This document shows positions 8,615 through 18,452 of a DNA stretch of 45,232 nt, in pieces. The notes beneath the pieces are model-generated. The model did no database searches, was not told the DNA's origin, and saw only the letters and a list, made by a program, of their open reading frames with translations. The DNA comes from Ligilactobacillus agilis DSM 20509 (GTDB taxonomy: Bacteria > Bacillota > Bacilli > Lactobacillales > Lactobacillaceae): contig NZ_AYYP01000044.1 in assembly GCF_001436215.1 (NCBI RefSeq), positions 20,468 through 65,699 on the forward strand, read 5' to 3'. A program made the position numbers and the translations under genes. Each line of letters opens with the position of its first letter. Position 1 is the stretch's first letter.

Positions 8615-8732
8615 TTTTTCTTAATTCCTCACTGTAATTAAATAAAAACTCTTAATAAATCAAAAAATTACACACTTAATCACTATCTTGTCAGCTTCAG
8701 TGTGCACCGTGCTAAAAAAAGCACCTCTCTTC

Positions 8733-8761
8733 ATATTACAAGATACTTGTCTTAGTTTCAA
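8733..8761 (-). promoter_or_regulatory. Promoter of murA2-rho
   Basis: TTGAAA, 17 nt, TATAAT-like TAATAT on the minus strand. The predicted start near 8726 leaves a leader of about 110 nt with a GTGC/GCAC hairpin over seven T and a later CACACT/AGTGTG hairpin followed by TAATTTTTT. Confidence 0.7.
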
Positions 8762-8800
8762 TCAATTATTAGTGGGTATTTTTATTTTTTAATTCCATTA

Positions 8801-8843
8801 AAAAAAGGCCAACAAAAACTTGGGAGTTTTCGCTGGCCTTTTA
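8801..8843 (-). terminator. Terminator of the 65-residue protein gene
   Basis: Minus strand AAAAGGCCA...AAAACT pairs with AAGTTTT...TGGCCTTTTTTT, with CCC at the loop. It ends in a T tract just past the stop codon. Confidence 0.85.
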
Positions 8844-8856
8844 ACTAAACTAACCT

Positions 8857-9054
8857 TTAGTCTTTAGAAGCAAATGCTTCTTCTAACATCTGCATTTCTT
8901 CTTCATCAGGTAAAGCGTACATTGCTTTTAGCGCATGTACCTTTTCCACTGACAGTCGACTTAACAAAGCAAAGTCAGTATCATTTAAATGGTGTTTCTT
9001 TTCAAATTCAACAATCCGCTTGGAAAGTTGACTTAATTGACTCGTCTTTTCCAT
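8857..9054 (-). CDS. Small acidic helical protein conserved in lactobacilli, function unknown
   Basis: A 65-residue protein with its own consensus promoter, a GGAAAGG ribosome site and its own terminator, so it is a real monocistronic gene. It is nearly all helix-forming: KRIVEFEKKHHLNDTDFALLSRLSVEKVHALK, then an acidic end EEEMQMLEEAFASKD. The middle looks like a short helix-turn-helix or adaptor bundle (LNDTDFALLSRLSVEKVHAL), as in XRE-type N-termini, but it is too short to assign DNA binding. It resembles small proteins annotated in lactobacilli only by locus-based family names (LBP_cg2779-like, from memory). It lies between pyrG and murA2 without shared transcription. Confidence 0.75.
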   Translation of the reverse strand: MEKTSQLSQLSKRIVEFEKKHHLNDTDFALLSRLSVEKVHALKAMYALPDEEEMQMLEEAFASKD

Positions 9055-9082
9055 TACGACCCTTTCCTTTCACTTAACTTAG

Positions 9083-9111
9083 TCTATAATAACACGTTTT
9101 AATAATGTCAA
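9083..9111 (-). promoter_or_regulatory. Promoter of the 65-residue protein gene
   Basis: Perfect -35 TTGACA, 17 nt, TATAGA on the minus strand. It starts 29 nt upstream of the start codon. Confidence 0.8.
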
Positions 9112-9126
9112 GCTAGTTTAACGAGC

Positions 9127-10833
<1,707 letters not shown>

Positions 10834-10849
10834 CTATAAGTGAAGCGCC

Positions 10850-10886
10850 CATAAAGCATTCTACATAATTATTATCGTTAGGTCAA
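10850..10886 (-). promoter_or_regulatory. pyrG promoter with GGGC initially transcribed sequence
   Basis: TTGACC (10881-10886), 17 nt, TAGAAT (10858-10863) on the minus strand, then 7 nt to a start that reads GGGCGC (10850 downward). In Bacillus subtilis a pyrG transcript starting GGGC undergoes reiterative G addition when CTP is low, and the poly-G pairs with the C-rich arm of the terminator. The same parts are present here. Confidence 0.8.
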
Positions 10887-10914
10887 GCACTAATGACTAT
10901 TTTTTTACGAAAGC

Positions 10915-11481
10915 TTAGTCTAGTTCTTCATCGCTTAATTCTGTTAATTGACCTTCGATGCCATCTGGCAAATCATCATCTTCGTCATCGTCGGTATCAC
11001 CGATATCACTTAGATCTTTGCTGTAAGCTTTCAATTCAGGATCTGCATCATCGTCATCGTCATCATCACTGTCATAATCAGCGTCTAAATCTTCATCTTC
11101 TGGATCATCATCGTTATAGTCAATTACATCATCATCTGAAGCATCTGCCAGGAAGGCATTAACTTTCTTACGTGGGCGGTCGTCATCTTCATCATCATCT
11201 GAATGGACAAGTGCCTCATCAATTGAATCAAATGGATACCATGAACGTAAGCCCCAAAGATTATCCCCTAATGAGATGAAGCTACCATCAACATTCAAAT
11301 CTGTATAGAATTGAGCTAAGCGGTCTCTAATTTCTTGGTCACTGGTACCAAGGAATTCTTGAATCTTGTTAGTTAAATCTGCAAAAGCCATCACGTCGCC
11401 ATTTTGACTTAAAATAGCGTGTGCAACTTCAATCATTGATAACTCATTTTTATTTGCGTCTTTGAATTTTTCTAGCTCCAA
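10915..11481 (-). CDS. rpoE: DNA-directed RNA polymerase subunit delta (TTG start)
   Basis: A 188-residue delta subunit, which binds RNA polymerase in Gram-positives and speeds promoter turnover and recycling. Seen: the N-terminal HARE/winged-helix domain (ELEKFKDANKNELSMIEVAH to LWGLRSWYPFDSI, about 1-90), then a disordered tail made almost wholly of Asp and Glu with one basic stretch (RPRKK). The start is set at TTG, because the family begins MELEKFK and AAAGGA lies 11 nt upstream; the ATG at 11502 is inside the ribosome site. It sits directly upstream of the pyrG promoter, as in Bacillus. HelD, which works with delta in releasing RNA polymerase, is also in this window. Confidence 0.93.
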   Translation of the reverse strand: MELEKFKDANKNELSMIEVAHAILSQNGDVMAFADLTNKIQEFLGTSDQEIRDRLAQFYTDLNVDGSFISLGDNLWGLRSWYPFDSIDEALVHSDDDEDDDRPRKKVNAFLADASDDDVIDYNDDDPEDEDLDADYDSDDDDDDDADPELKAYSKDLSDIGDTDDDEDDDLPDGIEGQLTELSDEELD

Positions 11482-11525
11482 ACTGGTACACGTCCTTTCC
11501 ACAGTCTACTCTTCATCTTACAATA

Positions 11526-11966
11526 TTAACCTTTAAATTGCAATCTAATTTTATAGCGGCCTAACAGCTGTTGCCCCGAATTTAAAGTGTAGTCAATATT
11601 AATCTGGCCGATAATCCCCCTTAAAGTATCATCCACCTCTGCTTGTAATTTGCTTGTTCGACTAGTAACTGGTACTACCCCGTAAGGAGTTACATACTTA
11701 GCATTAACTTGTTTTCCAGCCACAAAATACAAGCGTAGATTCATCTCATCGGTTTTACGAGTCAGTTGTACTTCCCCGTTAGCCGTTATCTTAAAGGTTA
11801 CTAGTGCTTCTTGCTCAGCTGTCTCTTGATAACGGAGGTAAATTGAAGCGCCCATCTGAAAGAATTGGCCCTCAAATACTTCATCATAATCGACGACTTG
11901 GTTGTCTTGAATATTTTGGGTCACAACGTGAATCGTTACGGGAATGCCGTTACTTAATTCTGCCAC
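11526..11966 (-). CDS. DUF1934 (YwiB-like) beta-barrel protein
   Basis: About 146 residues, DUF1934/YwiB family, a calycin-like beta barrel of unknown function. Seen: alternating beta pattern GIPVTIHVVTQNIQD, GQFFQMGASIYLRYQE, VTFKITANGEVQLTRK, VTSRTSKLQAEVDD and GRYKIRLQF. I place the start at GTG 11966, since GGAAAGG lies 8 nt before it and the family has a short N-terminus; ATG at 11975 directly abuts the ribosome site and ATG at 11999 lacks one. It precedes rpoE by 44 nt and probably shares its transcript, a common gene order in lactobacilli. Confidence 0.8.
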   Translation of the reverse strand: MAELSNGIPVTIHVVTQNIQDNQVVDYDEVFEGQFFQMGASIYLRYQETAEQEALVTFKITANGEVQLTRKTDEMNLRLYFVAGKQVNAKYVTPYGVVPVTSRTSKLQAEVDDTLRGIIGQINIDYTLNSGQQLLGRYKIRLQFKG

Positions 11967-12039
11967 CTTAATCATCCTTTCCGCACACATTTCTTTCATT
12001 ATAACTTTTATCTTGAACTATTTCCAAACACTTGCGTGG

Positions 12040-12045
12040 TATAAT
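12040..12045 (+). promoter_or_regulatory. Extended -10 of the HD phosphohydrolase promoter
   Basis: TATAAT preceded by TGG. A TTGAAC lies 21 nt upstream, too far for a normal -35. Confidence 0.5.
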
Positions 12046-12072
12046 TAAAAAGAAACTGTTCTCTATAAGGAA

Positions 12073-13416
12073 GTGATTACCATCGTCTGTAAAAATATTA
12101 AGTACCTCCCAAAGGAAAAGGTCCTACGTGACCCTATCCATAATTACATCTACATCCAGCACCAGGTTATTTTGGACCTGATTAATACCCGCGAGTTCCA
12201 AAGGTTACGTCGAATTAAACAACTAGGCACTAGCAACCTTACTTTCCACGGGGCTGAACACAGTCGCTTCACCCACTCGGTTGGAGTTTACGAAATCACC
12301 CGTCGAATCTGTGATATCTTTGTCCGCAATTATCCTAGCCATAATCCTACCGACGGCTTGTGGAATGACGACGAACGCTTAGTGGCACTTTGCGCTGCCC
12401 TCCTTCACGATATCGGCCACGGTGCTTACTCCCATACCTTCGAGCACATTTTTAATACTAACCACGAAGAAATGACTGTTAAAATCATAACTTCTGAGCA
12501 AACCGAAGTTAACGCCGTCCTACGACAAGTCAGTGACGACTTTCCCGCCCAGGTTGCCTCAGTCATCACCAAGACTTATCCCAACAAGCAAGTTGTCCAA
12601 ATAATTTCTAGTCAAATAGATGCCGATAGGATGGACTACCTATTGCGGGACTCCTACTACACTGGGACCAATTACGGTTCCTTTGACCTCACCCGGATTT
12701 TGCGGGTAATGCGCCCTGCCAAGGAAGGAATCGTCTTTGACATTAGCGGCATGCACGCAGTGGAAGATTATATCGTTAGTCGCTTTCAAATGTATCAGCA
12801 AGTCTACTTCCACCCTGTATCGCGCTCAATGGAGGTCATCTTAAACCATCTTTTGCAGCGGGCTAAAGATCTTAGCCGGACCCATAAACTAAAGAGTGCT
12901 TTGGGCACCTACTACCTAAAACCATTTTTTGAAGGGCAAGCCGACCTCGAAGCTTACCTTCGCTTAGACGATGGGGTCTTGAATACTTGCTTTGAAGCCT
13001 GGCGTGATTCAGACGATGAAATCTTGGCTGATTTGGCCAGTCGCTTCCTAGATAGGCACCCCTTTAAGTCGGTCAAATTTACCGCAACCACCGCTAACTT
13101 ATTAGACCCTCTGCGGCAAATGGTCGCCCAAGCTGGCTTTGACCCTAATTACTACACCGCTGAAAATGATAGTTTTGACCTCCCCTATGATAGTTACAGT
13201 TCCCAAACTGACAAAGGTCAAATCAAGTTAATTCAAAAAGATGGTAGCCTAAGCGAGCTCTCAGCAGTTAGCCCCTTGGTACTTGCCATCACCGGCAAAT
13301 TCTTAGGCGATAAGCGCTTTTTCTTTCCTAAGGAAATGCTTGGTACCGATGCGGAAGTCGACCTCCTCGTTAACCCGGCATTTAGAACCCACCTCAAAAA
13401 CGATCACCTTATCTAG
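12073..13416 (+). CDS. HD-domain phosphohydrolase, YwfO/EF1143-like (putative dNTPase)
   Basis: A 447-residue HD-superfamily metal hydrolase. Relatives such as Enterococcus EF1143 are tetrameric dNTP triphosphohydrolases. Seen: the segment VLRDPIHNYIYIQHQVILDLINTREFQRLRRIKQLG split as in the family, the metal-site motifs HSRFTHSVGVYE and LLHDIGHGAYSHTFEH, and the distal Asp in SSQIDADRMDYLLRDSYYTG. The catalytic H..HD..D set is complete. The N-terminal start is uncertain: the only standard codon is GTG 12073, which lies 1 nt from AAGGA, so initiation may occur slightly downstream at a non-standard codon; the conserved region begins around residue 18. It is followed 18 nt later by a HAD phosphatase gene. 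Confidence 0.85.
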   Translation: MITIVCKNIKYLPKEKVLRDPIHNYIYIQHQVILDLINTREFQRLRRIKQLGTSNLTFHGAEHSRFTHSVGVYEITRRICDIFVRNYPSHNPTDGLWNDDERLVALCAALLHDIGHGAYSHTFEHIFNTNHEEMTVKIITSEQTEVNAVLRQVSDDFPAQVASVITKTYPNKQVVQIISSQIDADRMDYLLRDSYYTGTNYGSFDLTRILRVMRPAKEGIVFDISGMHAVEDYIVSRFQMYQQVYFHPVSRSMEVILNHLLQRAKDLSRTHKLKSALGTYYLKPFFEGQADLEAYLRLDDGVLNTCFEAWRDSDDEILADLASRFLDRHPFKSVKFTATTANLLDPLRQMVAQAGFDPNYYTAENDSFDLPYDSYSSQTDKGQIKLIQKDGSLSELSAVSPLVLAITGKFLGDKRFFFPKEMLGTDAEVDLLVNPAFRTHLKNDHLI

Positions 13417-13434
13417 AAAGGAACTCTATAAACT

Positions 13435-14244
13435 ATGACAATTAAAATGATTGCAACCGATATCGACGGAACCTTAGTTAATGACAACAAGGAAATTAGT
13501 CCTAAAACCCTAGCTGCCTTGAAAGCCGCCCGAAAAAAAGGGGTCTTTGTAGTTCTTTGTACAGGCCGCCCCGTTAGCGGGGTTAAACCCTACTTGGAGC
13601 AACTGGGGCTTACCCAAGACGAAAACTACGTTATTACCTATAACGGCGCATTAGCCACTAACATTGCTAGCGGACAAGTAGTTGTTTCTAACACCCTAGA
13701 CTATTCGGATTTCACTAAGTTAGATTCATTAAGTCACGAACTTAACGTCCACGGGCAAGCCATCCAACCATCATCAGACCTCTACGTAACTACCCCTGAC
13801 ATTAGTTACTACACCGTGTTGGACTCTTTTTACACTAAGATGCCCCTCCACTACCGTCCGCAAGCCCAAATTCCAACTGAATTTCCAATGGCAAAATATA
13901 TGTGGGCCGACGAGCCAGCAGCTATTGACCAAGCCTTACCTAACCTTCCAACCGCTATTAAGGAAGATTACTATACGGTCCGCAGTGAAGGTTGGTTCTT
14001 TGAATTCATGCACAAAGATGCCCACAAAGGAAAAACAACCTTAGAATTAGCAAACAAACTAGGTATTAAGCCCCACGAAATTCTAACTGCTGGCGATCAG
14101 CAAAACGACCTAACCTTAATTCAAGCCGGCTTCGGTGTCGCCATGGGCAATGCTATCCCCGAAATCAAAGACCTGGCCCAATACGTCACTGCCGACAACA
14201 ACCATGACGGTTTAGGATTAGCCGTAGAAAAATTCGTTCTTTAA
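13435..14244 (+). CDS. Cof-type HAD-IIB sugar-phosphate phosphatase (YidA-like)
   Basis: A 269-residue cytoplasmic phosphatase of the HAD superfamily, type IIB cap, resembling YidA, which acts on sugar phosphates. Seen: motif I DIDGTLVNDN (nucleophile Asp8 and acid/base Asp10), motif II VVLCTGRP, motif III Lys in HKGKTTLELA and motif IV TAGDQQNDLTLIQ followed by GVAMGNAIPEIK. AGGAAC lies 10 nt before the ATG. It is probably co-transcribed with the HD protein upstream and ends at a strong terminator. Substrate specificity cannot be told within this large paralogous family. Confidence 0.9.
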   Translation: MTIKMIATDIDGTLVNDNKEISPKTLAALKAARKKGVFVVLCTGRPVSGVKPYLEQLGLTQDENYVITYNGALATNIASGQVVVSNTLDYSDFTKLDSLSHELNVHGQAIQPSSDLYVTTPDISYYTVLDSFYTKMPLHYRPQAQIPTEFPMAKYMWADEPAAIDQALPNLPTAIKEDYYTVRSEGWFFEFMHKDAHKGKTTLELANKLGIKPHEILTAGDQQNDLTLIQAGFGVAMGNAIPEIKDLAQYVTADNNHDGLGLAVEKFVL

Positions 14245-14249
14245 TCACC

Positions 14250-14299
14250 AAAAAAGTCTGTCTACTTAGTTAATCACTTTTAAGTAGACAGACTTTTTT
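14250..14299. terminator. Bidirectional terminator
   Basis: AAAAAAGTCTGTCTACTTA (14250-14268) pairs with TAAGTAGACAGACTTTTTT (14281-14299). The minus-strand gene stop codon overlaps the right end. Confidence 0.9.
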
Positions 14300-14663
14300 A
14301 AATCGTTATTACTATTGCTAAAACAATGAGGCCCAATCCAATCACTAGACAGTTAGCCGCAAAACTTTGGAAGTGGATGGGTTTATTTTTTTTGCTAGCC
14401 ACCGATTTAACATCAATTTTTCTAGCTTGATATTCCTCATCGCTTTCGCCGGCCTGTTTTTTCTTAAACCACCCGGCTAATAGACTAGCGTGTAATAAGA
14501 TATTGATAATCATCAAACAGATTAACAGTAGCCCCACTAAAAACATCACGTTTGAAACCTGGACAGCCACTCCTAGCCACCGTCCGCATAAGGCGGTGGC
14601 TAGCGCTAGTAATAATACTGCCCCGTCTAATTTTAACCAGAGTTTGGTCTGTAAATTTCTCAT
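14298..14663 (-). CDS. DUF3899-like small membrane protein
   Basis: A 121-residue protein with three predicted membrane segments: LDGAVLLLALATALCGRWLG (about 12-31), SNVMFLVGLLLICLMIINIL (37-56) and ANCLVIGLGLIVLAIVITI at the C-terminus. A basic, charged cytosolic stretch (KKKQAGESDEEYQARKIDVK) lies between the second and third. This pattern fits DUF3899 proteins of lactobacilli. Function is unknown. It lies 39 nt downstream of the YibE/F pair on the same strand and is likely the last gene of that operon. Confidence 0.75.
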   Translation of the reverse strand: MRNLQTKLWLKLDGAVLLLALATALCGRWLGVAVQVSNVMFLVGLLLICLMIINILLHASLLAGWFKKKQAGESDEEYQARKIDVKSVASKKNKPIHFQSFAANCLVIGLGLIVLAIVITI

Positions 14664-14702
14664 AACTAACCCCCATTTTTCTCAATTATACCCTAGATTG
14701 GT

Positions 14703-15455
14703 CTAGCGTTGGGTGTTTAATTTACGCCCAGTTAGGTAAATAGTTATCCAGATAACTAAAATCACAGCCAAAGCTGAAAATAAAACGGCTAAACATTCAC
14801 CCACAAAAATTTTGGCATTGAGGTAATAACCAAAGCTAGCATTTAACCTGGCTAATAAAATAAACAAGGCCAAATCGCCACCAAACATCCCAAAAAAGAG
14901 GGTGTTAAATGTCATAGCCATAATCTGAAAGCCAATCGCCTTGCCACTCTTGTAAAGTTGAGCTAGTGTTAAATCCGGCTTTTGGCTAAGCAATTCTTCT
15001 AGGCCACTAGCGACTGCAATTGAGGCTTCAGCAATTGCTCCCAAAGTAGCTAAAACGGTCGTCGCAATCAACAAGGATTCAAAGTTAACACCTATCAGTA
15101 AGTTGAAGGCCTCAATTTCTTCTGATTGTTCATTACCAAACCCTTGAACCTGAGCTAAGTAATCAACTGGAACAATCAAAACCAACATCACTCCAACCAC
15201 TAATATAGTTGCTATAAAAGCAGTGTTAGTTGCGGCCTCATCATCATTGCCCATGTAAATAGTGATTGCTAAGATACAGATTCCAATAAAGAGACTGACC
15301 CCTAGGGGGGGAAAGCCACCGGCAATCAAAATAACCGCTATAAATAGTAAGGCAAAATTTAAGAGGATGCTGATAAAGGAGCTAAGGCCGTGTTTACCTC
15401 CCACTAACAGCATCAGAATTAACAGAATTAAACTCAATAAGGTTATTGCTGACAT
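14703..15455 (-). CDS. YibE/F family membrane protein (shorter partner)
   Basis: A 250-residue polytopic membrane protein of the YibE/F family (function unknown). Seen: five to six hydrophobic segments, a paired-Asp loop MGNDDEAATNTAF after the third, and the family core ATLGAIAEASIAVASGLEELLSQKPDLTLAQLYKSG, which mirrors the motif GTVMDAATDIVATLFELKE of the partner gene. The start codon overlaps the stop of the longer YibE/F gene (TAATG), so translation is coupled. The two presumably form a heteromeric membrane complex. Confidence 0.85.
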   Translation of the reverse strand: MSAITLLSLILLILMLLVGGKHGLSSFISILLNFALLFIAVILIAGGFPPLGVSLFIGICILAITIYMGNDDEAATNTAFIATILVVGVMLVLIVPVDYLAQVQGFGNEQSEEIEAFNLLIGVNFESLLIATTVLATLGAIAEASIAVASGLEELLSQKPDLTLAQLYKSGKAIGFQIMAMTFNTLFFGMFGGDLALFILLARLNASFGYYLNAKIFVGECLAVLFSALAVILVIWITIYLTGRKLNTQR

Positions 15456-16552
15456 TATTCTTCCCCCAAGACATAAGCAGATAGCAAGCTTGCAGTTGGT
15501 ACTACCAAACTAATCCCAATCCCACTAATTAAGGACTGGACAACACCTAACGACATGGTCCACTCAAAGGTATAAGCAAATGTATTGCCCGTCCGCAAGT
15601 ACAACACGGCCATTGCGAAGGTTTCTGCAAAGAAAATTAAAAATAAAACGTTAATCAAAGGCCCCATGATAGCCCGTCCAACCTGCCGTCCCGACAAAAA
15701 CAACTGGCTGCGACTAAGCTCTGGCTTACTTTCCTTAAGTTCAAATAAGGTTGCCACAATGTCGGTGGCAGCATCCATTACTGTCCCTAATAAGCCAATC
15801 AAGGTGGCCGCAAAAAATAACTGTTCTGGCGATTGGGTAGCCATATCTAAGGCTTCATAATGAACCCCTTGGTTATTCGTCAGCCATAAAGCAAAATAAC
15901 CTAACCCCAGCCCAAGACTTGTTCCCAGTACGATTGAACTAAAGGTTACTAAACACTGTTTGCTAAAGCCCATAATCATCACCAATGATAGGGCTGTAAA
16001 AATTAAGGCACTGAGTGCAAATAACCAAAAGAAGTAGGTGAGGTTTAAGGCGATATCTAGCTTGACAAAAATCAAAAAGATCACAAAGTTAGCTACCACG
16101 CTAGCTAAGGCCCTAATTCCTTGAAACCTCATTGTTATGTATAACAAGACTATTACTAGCCAGGCTAACATTACTAAAATCGTATCCCGCTTACTATGAG
16201 AAAAAGAAGCGGTTAGCTTGCCACCCTCGTGATGAAAGTCGACAAAGATTTCTTGGCCTAACTTTAAGCGCTGATCAAAAGCTTTAGATCCTGAATAGGT
16301 ATTGGTTACGACCATTTCTTGGCCCCGCTTAGTCCCATTTAGCAGCCTAATTTTTAACCTTTGTTTCACTTGATAATCCTGGTTATTGTACTCGTCTTTG
16401 ACCACCTGCTTAGGCCCAGTTTTTACAGAAATAATTTTACCTAGGTCTTGGTGGTATAGCCAAGCATCATGACTTGTAAACCAATATAGGCTTAAGCCAC
16501 TCAAAAAAATTACTACTATTTCAATTACCCAACTTTTTTTGATGATAATCAC
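15455..16552 (-). CDS. YibE/F family membrane protein (longer partner)
   Basis: A 365-residue protein: an N-terminal membrane anchor (about 9-25), an extracytoplasmic beta-rich domain of roughly 100 residues (KIISVKTGPKQVV ... GQEIFVDFHHEGGKL) that looks like an OB-like or barrel fold, then seven or so membrane segments carrying LIGLLGTVMDAATDIVATLF and GRQVGRAIMGPLINVLFLIF. This is the standard architecture of long YibE/F proteins. It is the first gene of a three-gene membrane operon with the shorter YibE/F and DUF3899 genes. No transport substrate is known. Intramembrane Asp residues suggest ion coupling, which is inference. Confidence 0.85.
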   Translation of the reverse strand: MIIIKKSWVIEIVVIFLSGLSLYWFTSHDAWLYHQDLGKIISVKTGPKQVVKDEYNNQDYQVKQRLKIRLLNGTKRGQEMVVTNTYSGSKAFDQRLKLGQEIFVDFHHEGGKLTASFSHSKRDTILVMLAWLVIVLLYITMRFQGIRALASVVANFVIFLIFVKLDIALNLTYFFWLFALSALIFTALSLVMIMGFSKQCLVTFSSIVLGTSLGLGLGYFALWLTNNQGVHYEALDMATQSPEQLFFAATLIGLLGTVMDAATDIVATLFELKESKPELSRSQLFLSGRQVGRAIMGPLINVLFLIFFAETFAMAVLYLRTGNTFAYTFEWTMSLGVVQSLISGIGISLVVPTASLLSAYVLGEE

Positions 16553-16629
16553 ACCCTTCTTAGTCCATTTCTAAGCCTACCACTTTTAAAGCTAATTCAT
16601 AGTTGCTACTTAAAAGCTTAACCAATAAT

Positions 16630-16658
16630 TTGCACTTTCATGTGGCTTTTCCTATAAT
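16630..16658 (+). promoter_or_regulatory. Promoter of birA
   Basis: TTGCAC, 17 nt, TATAAT, 36 nt upstream of the chosen start codon. No obvious biotin operator dyad is seen around it. Confidence 0.7.
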
Positions 16659-16693
16659 TAAAGCAATATTATTCGATGAAAGAAGCTGATTTA

Positions 16694-17653
16694 ATGTCAA
16701 CCAGCAGCCAACTACTAAAAATTTTAGGAGAAAAGTCACAGCCCGTCTCTGGTCAAGAGCTAGCCGACCAATTAAATATCTCTCGGACCGCGATTTGGAA
16801 AGCCATCAATAACTTAAAAGACGCTGGCTACCAAATTACCAGCCAACCACGGACGGGTTATTTTTTAGAAGATAACGGGTATTTAGACGCCGGGCTCATT
16901 AGCCGTTACCTCCCAACTAATTTTAACTTTCCGCTTGAGATTCATCAAACCATCGATTCTACCAACATCCGTGCTAAGCAATTAGCCAACAAGCCCGATT
17001 TGACTACTCCTTATATCATTATTGCCAACCAGCAAACTAATGGTTACGGTAGGTATGGGCGCAACTTCACTTCCCCTAGCCAAAGTGGGATTTACCTTAG
17101 CATCCTCCTAGCCAATGAGCAAACCGAATTTAATCCCGGCTTACTAACTACAGCGGTAGCCCTCGCCATGTGCCGGGCTATCGAAAAGAAGTTGGCGGCC
17201 AGTCCTAAGATTAAGTGGGTCAATGACGTTGTCGTAGATGGTAAAAAGGTTTGCGGTATCCTCACCGAAGGCATTAGCAACCTTGAAACCCAATCCCTAT
17301 CTAATATTGTTGTAGGGGCGGGAATTAATTACCTCACCGCCGATTTTCCTGAGGAAATCTCCCAGCGGGCCGGTTCACTTAGAAACTACGCTCTCAAGGC
17401 GAAAGTGTCTCGGAACGAATTTATCGCCACTTACTTAGAAGAATTCTTTAAACTTTATCAAACCTACCAAACTGGTAACTTTATGCCCGAATACCGTGCT
17501 CATTCAAATATTATCGGTAAAGAAGTTACCATCACCCAAGGCACCAAGAGTTTTCAAGGAAATGTTGTCACCATCGATGACGACGGGGCCATTGTCTTAG
17601 CCGACGGGCGCAAGTTCACTTCCGGTGAAGTAACTAAAATTCGGGCTAATTAA
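16694..17653 (+). CDS. birA: Biotin-protein ligase / biotin repressor BirA
   Basis: A 319-residue bifunctional protein that activates biotin to biotinyl-AMP and attaches it to carboxylases, with an N-terminal winged helix that can repress biotin genes. Seen: the helix-turn-helix VSGQELADQLNISRTAIWKA (about 18-37), the catalytic domain start IDSTNIRAK, the biotinyl-AMP loop written here GYGRYGRNF in place of the usual GRGRRGRxW, the substrate Lys segment IKWVNDVVVDGKKVCGILTE, and a C-terminal SH3-like domain. The start is the ATG with GAAAGAAG upstream; ATG 16676 has no ribosome site. The loop keeps two Gly-Arg pairs but loses one Arg, conservative for Gram-positives as far as I recall. Monocistronic with a strong terminator. 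Confidence 0.93.
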   Translation: MSTSSQLLKILGEKSQPVSGQELADQLNISRTAIWKAINNLKDAGYQITSQPRTGYFLEDNGYLDAGLISRYLPTNFNFPLEIHQTIDSTNIRAKQLANKPDLTTPYIIIANQQTNGYGRYGRNFTSPSQSGIYLSILLANEQTEFNPGLLTTAVALAMCRAIEKKLAASPKIKWVNDVVVDGKKVCGILTEGISNLETQSLSNIVVGAGINYLTADFPEEISQRAGSLRNYALKAKVSRNEFIATYLEEFFKLYQTYQTGNFMPEYRAHSNIIGKEVTITQGTKSFQGNVVTIDDDGAIVLADGRKFTSGEVTKIRAN

Positions 17654-17656
17654 TAT

Positions 17657-17705
17657 AAAAATCCGCCTCTTACTTGGTTTTAGCCAAGTGGGAGGCGGAT
17701 TTTTG
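17657..17705. terminator. Terminator shared by birA and nagB
   Basis: AAAAATCCGCCTC...ACTTGG pairs with CCAAGT...GAGGCGGATTTTT. T tracts are present on both strands. The nagB stop codon lies at its right edge. Confidence 0.9.
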
Positions 17706-18416
17706 TTATTTTTTAGTTAACAGTGCGGCAGCTTGCTTATCCACAATAACCGTTACGTTAGGATGCTTTTGCAAAATGGTTGCGGGCACATTTGCATCTA
17801 CCGGCCCCTCAACCAAGGCTTTAACTGCTTGCGCTTTCTTAGCCCCAAATGCTTCTAGTAAAATTTCTTTAGCCTGCATAATTGAGCCAATTCCCATTGA
17901 GTAGGCATAGCGGGGAACATCTTCTTCCCGTTCAAAGTAGCGCGCATTAGCCTTTATCGTTGATTCCGTTAAAGCAACTTTGCGGGTCTTTGCATCCAGC
18001 GGACTCCCCGGTTCGTTAAAGCCGATATGCCCGTTTTCTCCGATTCCTAGTAGCTGTAAGTCAACCGGATTAGCAGCTAAAATCTGGTTATAACGTTCAA
18101 TTTCTGCAGCCTCATCTTCAGCTAAACCATTAGGAAGGTAGGACTTAGCAAAGGGCTTTTGATTAAACAAGTGTTGTTTCATGTAATAATTATAGCTTTG
18201 GGGATCATCGGCCCCTAAGCCTACATACTCATCTAGGTTAACAGAAACCAACTTAGAAAAATCGAGCTTACTTGCAACTAATTCTTGGTAGGTTGTTTCC
18301 GGAGTTCCACCAGTTGCCAAACCTAACACCTTAGCCCCATTTGCAAGTGCGTTGGCAAAAACCTTACAAGCTTCCTTTCCACCAGCAACTTTGTCTTCAA
18401 CAATAATTACCCGCAT
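17706..18416 (-). CDS. nagB: Glucosamine-6-phosphate deaminase
   Basis: A 236-residue NagB, which converts glucosamine-6-phosphate to fructose-6-phosphate and ammonia so amino sugars can feed glycolysis. Seen: the phosphate loop [16 protein letters not shown], the catalytic region VNLDEYVGL (Asp), [16 protein letters not shown] with the ring-opening His, and the [17 protein letters not shown] helix. Length is typical of the short Gram-positive form lacking the allosteric C-terminus. The start is the ATG after GGAGG; the upstream ATG at 18434 overlaps that site. Its promoter is bracketed by two NagR-like operators, so it should be induced by amino sugars. The opposing enzyme branch (GlmU) is encoded 5 kb away. 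Confidence 0.95.
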   Translation of the reverse strand: MRVIIVEDKVAGGKEACKVFANALANGAKVLGLATGGTPETTYQELVASKLDFSKLVSVNLDEYVGLGADDPQSYNYYMKQHLFNQKPFAKSYLPNGLAEDEAAEIERYNQILAANPVDLQLLGIGENGHIGFNEPGSPLDAKTRKVALTESTIKANARYFEREEDVPRYAYSMGIGSIMQAKEILLEAFGAKKAQAVKALVEGPVDANVPATILQKHPNVTVIVDKQAAALLTKK

Positions 18417-18436
18417 GATAATGCCTCCGTTCATTT

Positions 18437-18452
18437 ATTGGTATAGTCCAAT
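18437..18452. promoter_or_regulatory. NagR/dre-like operator 1 on nagB
   Basis: ATTGGTATAGTCCAAT, arms ATTGG/CCAAT. It lies just downstream of the nagB -10 and overlaps it by two bases. It resembles the GntR-family NagR/DasR sites built on TGGTnTAnACCA. Confidence 0.7.

Noticed and set aside
10893-11162. A His/Leu-rich plus-strand reading frame
   Set aside because: It is the mirror of the GAT/GAA-rich acidic tail of the delta subunit gene on the minus strand.
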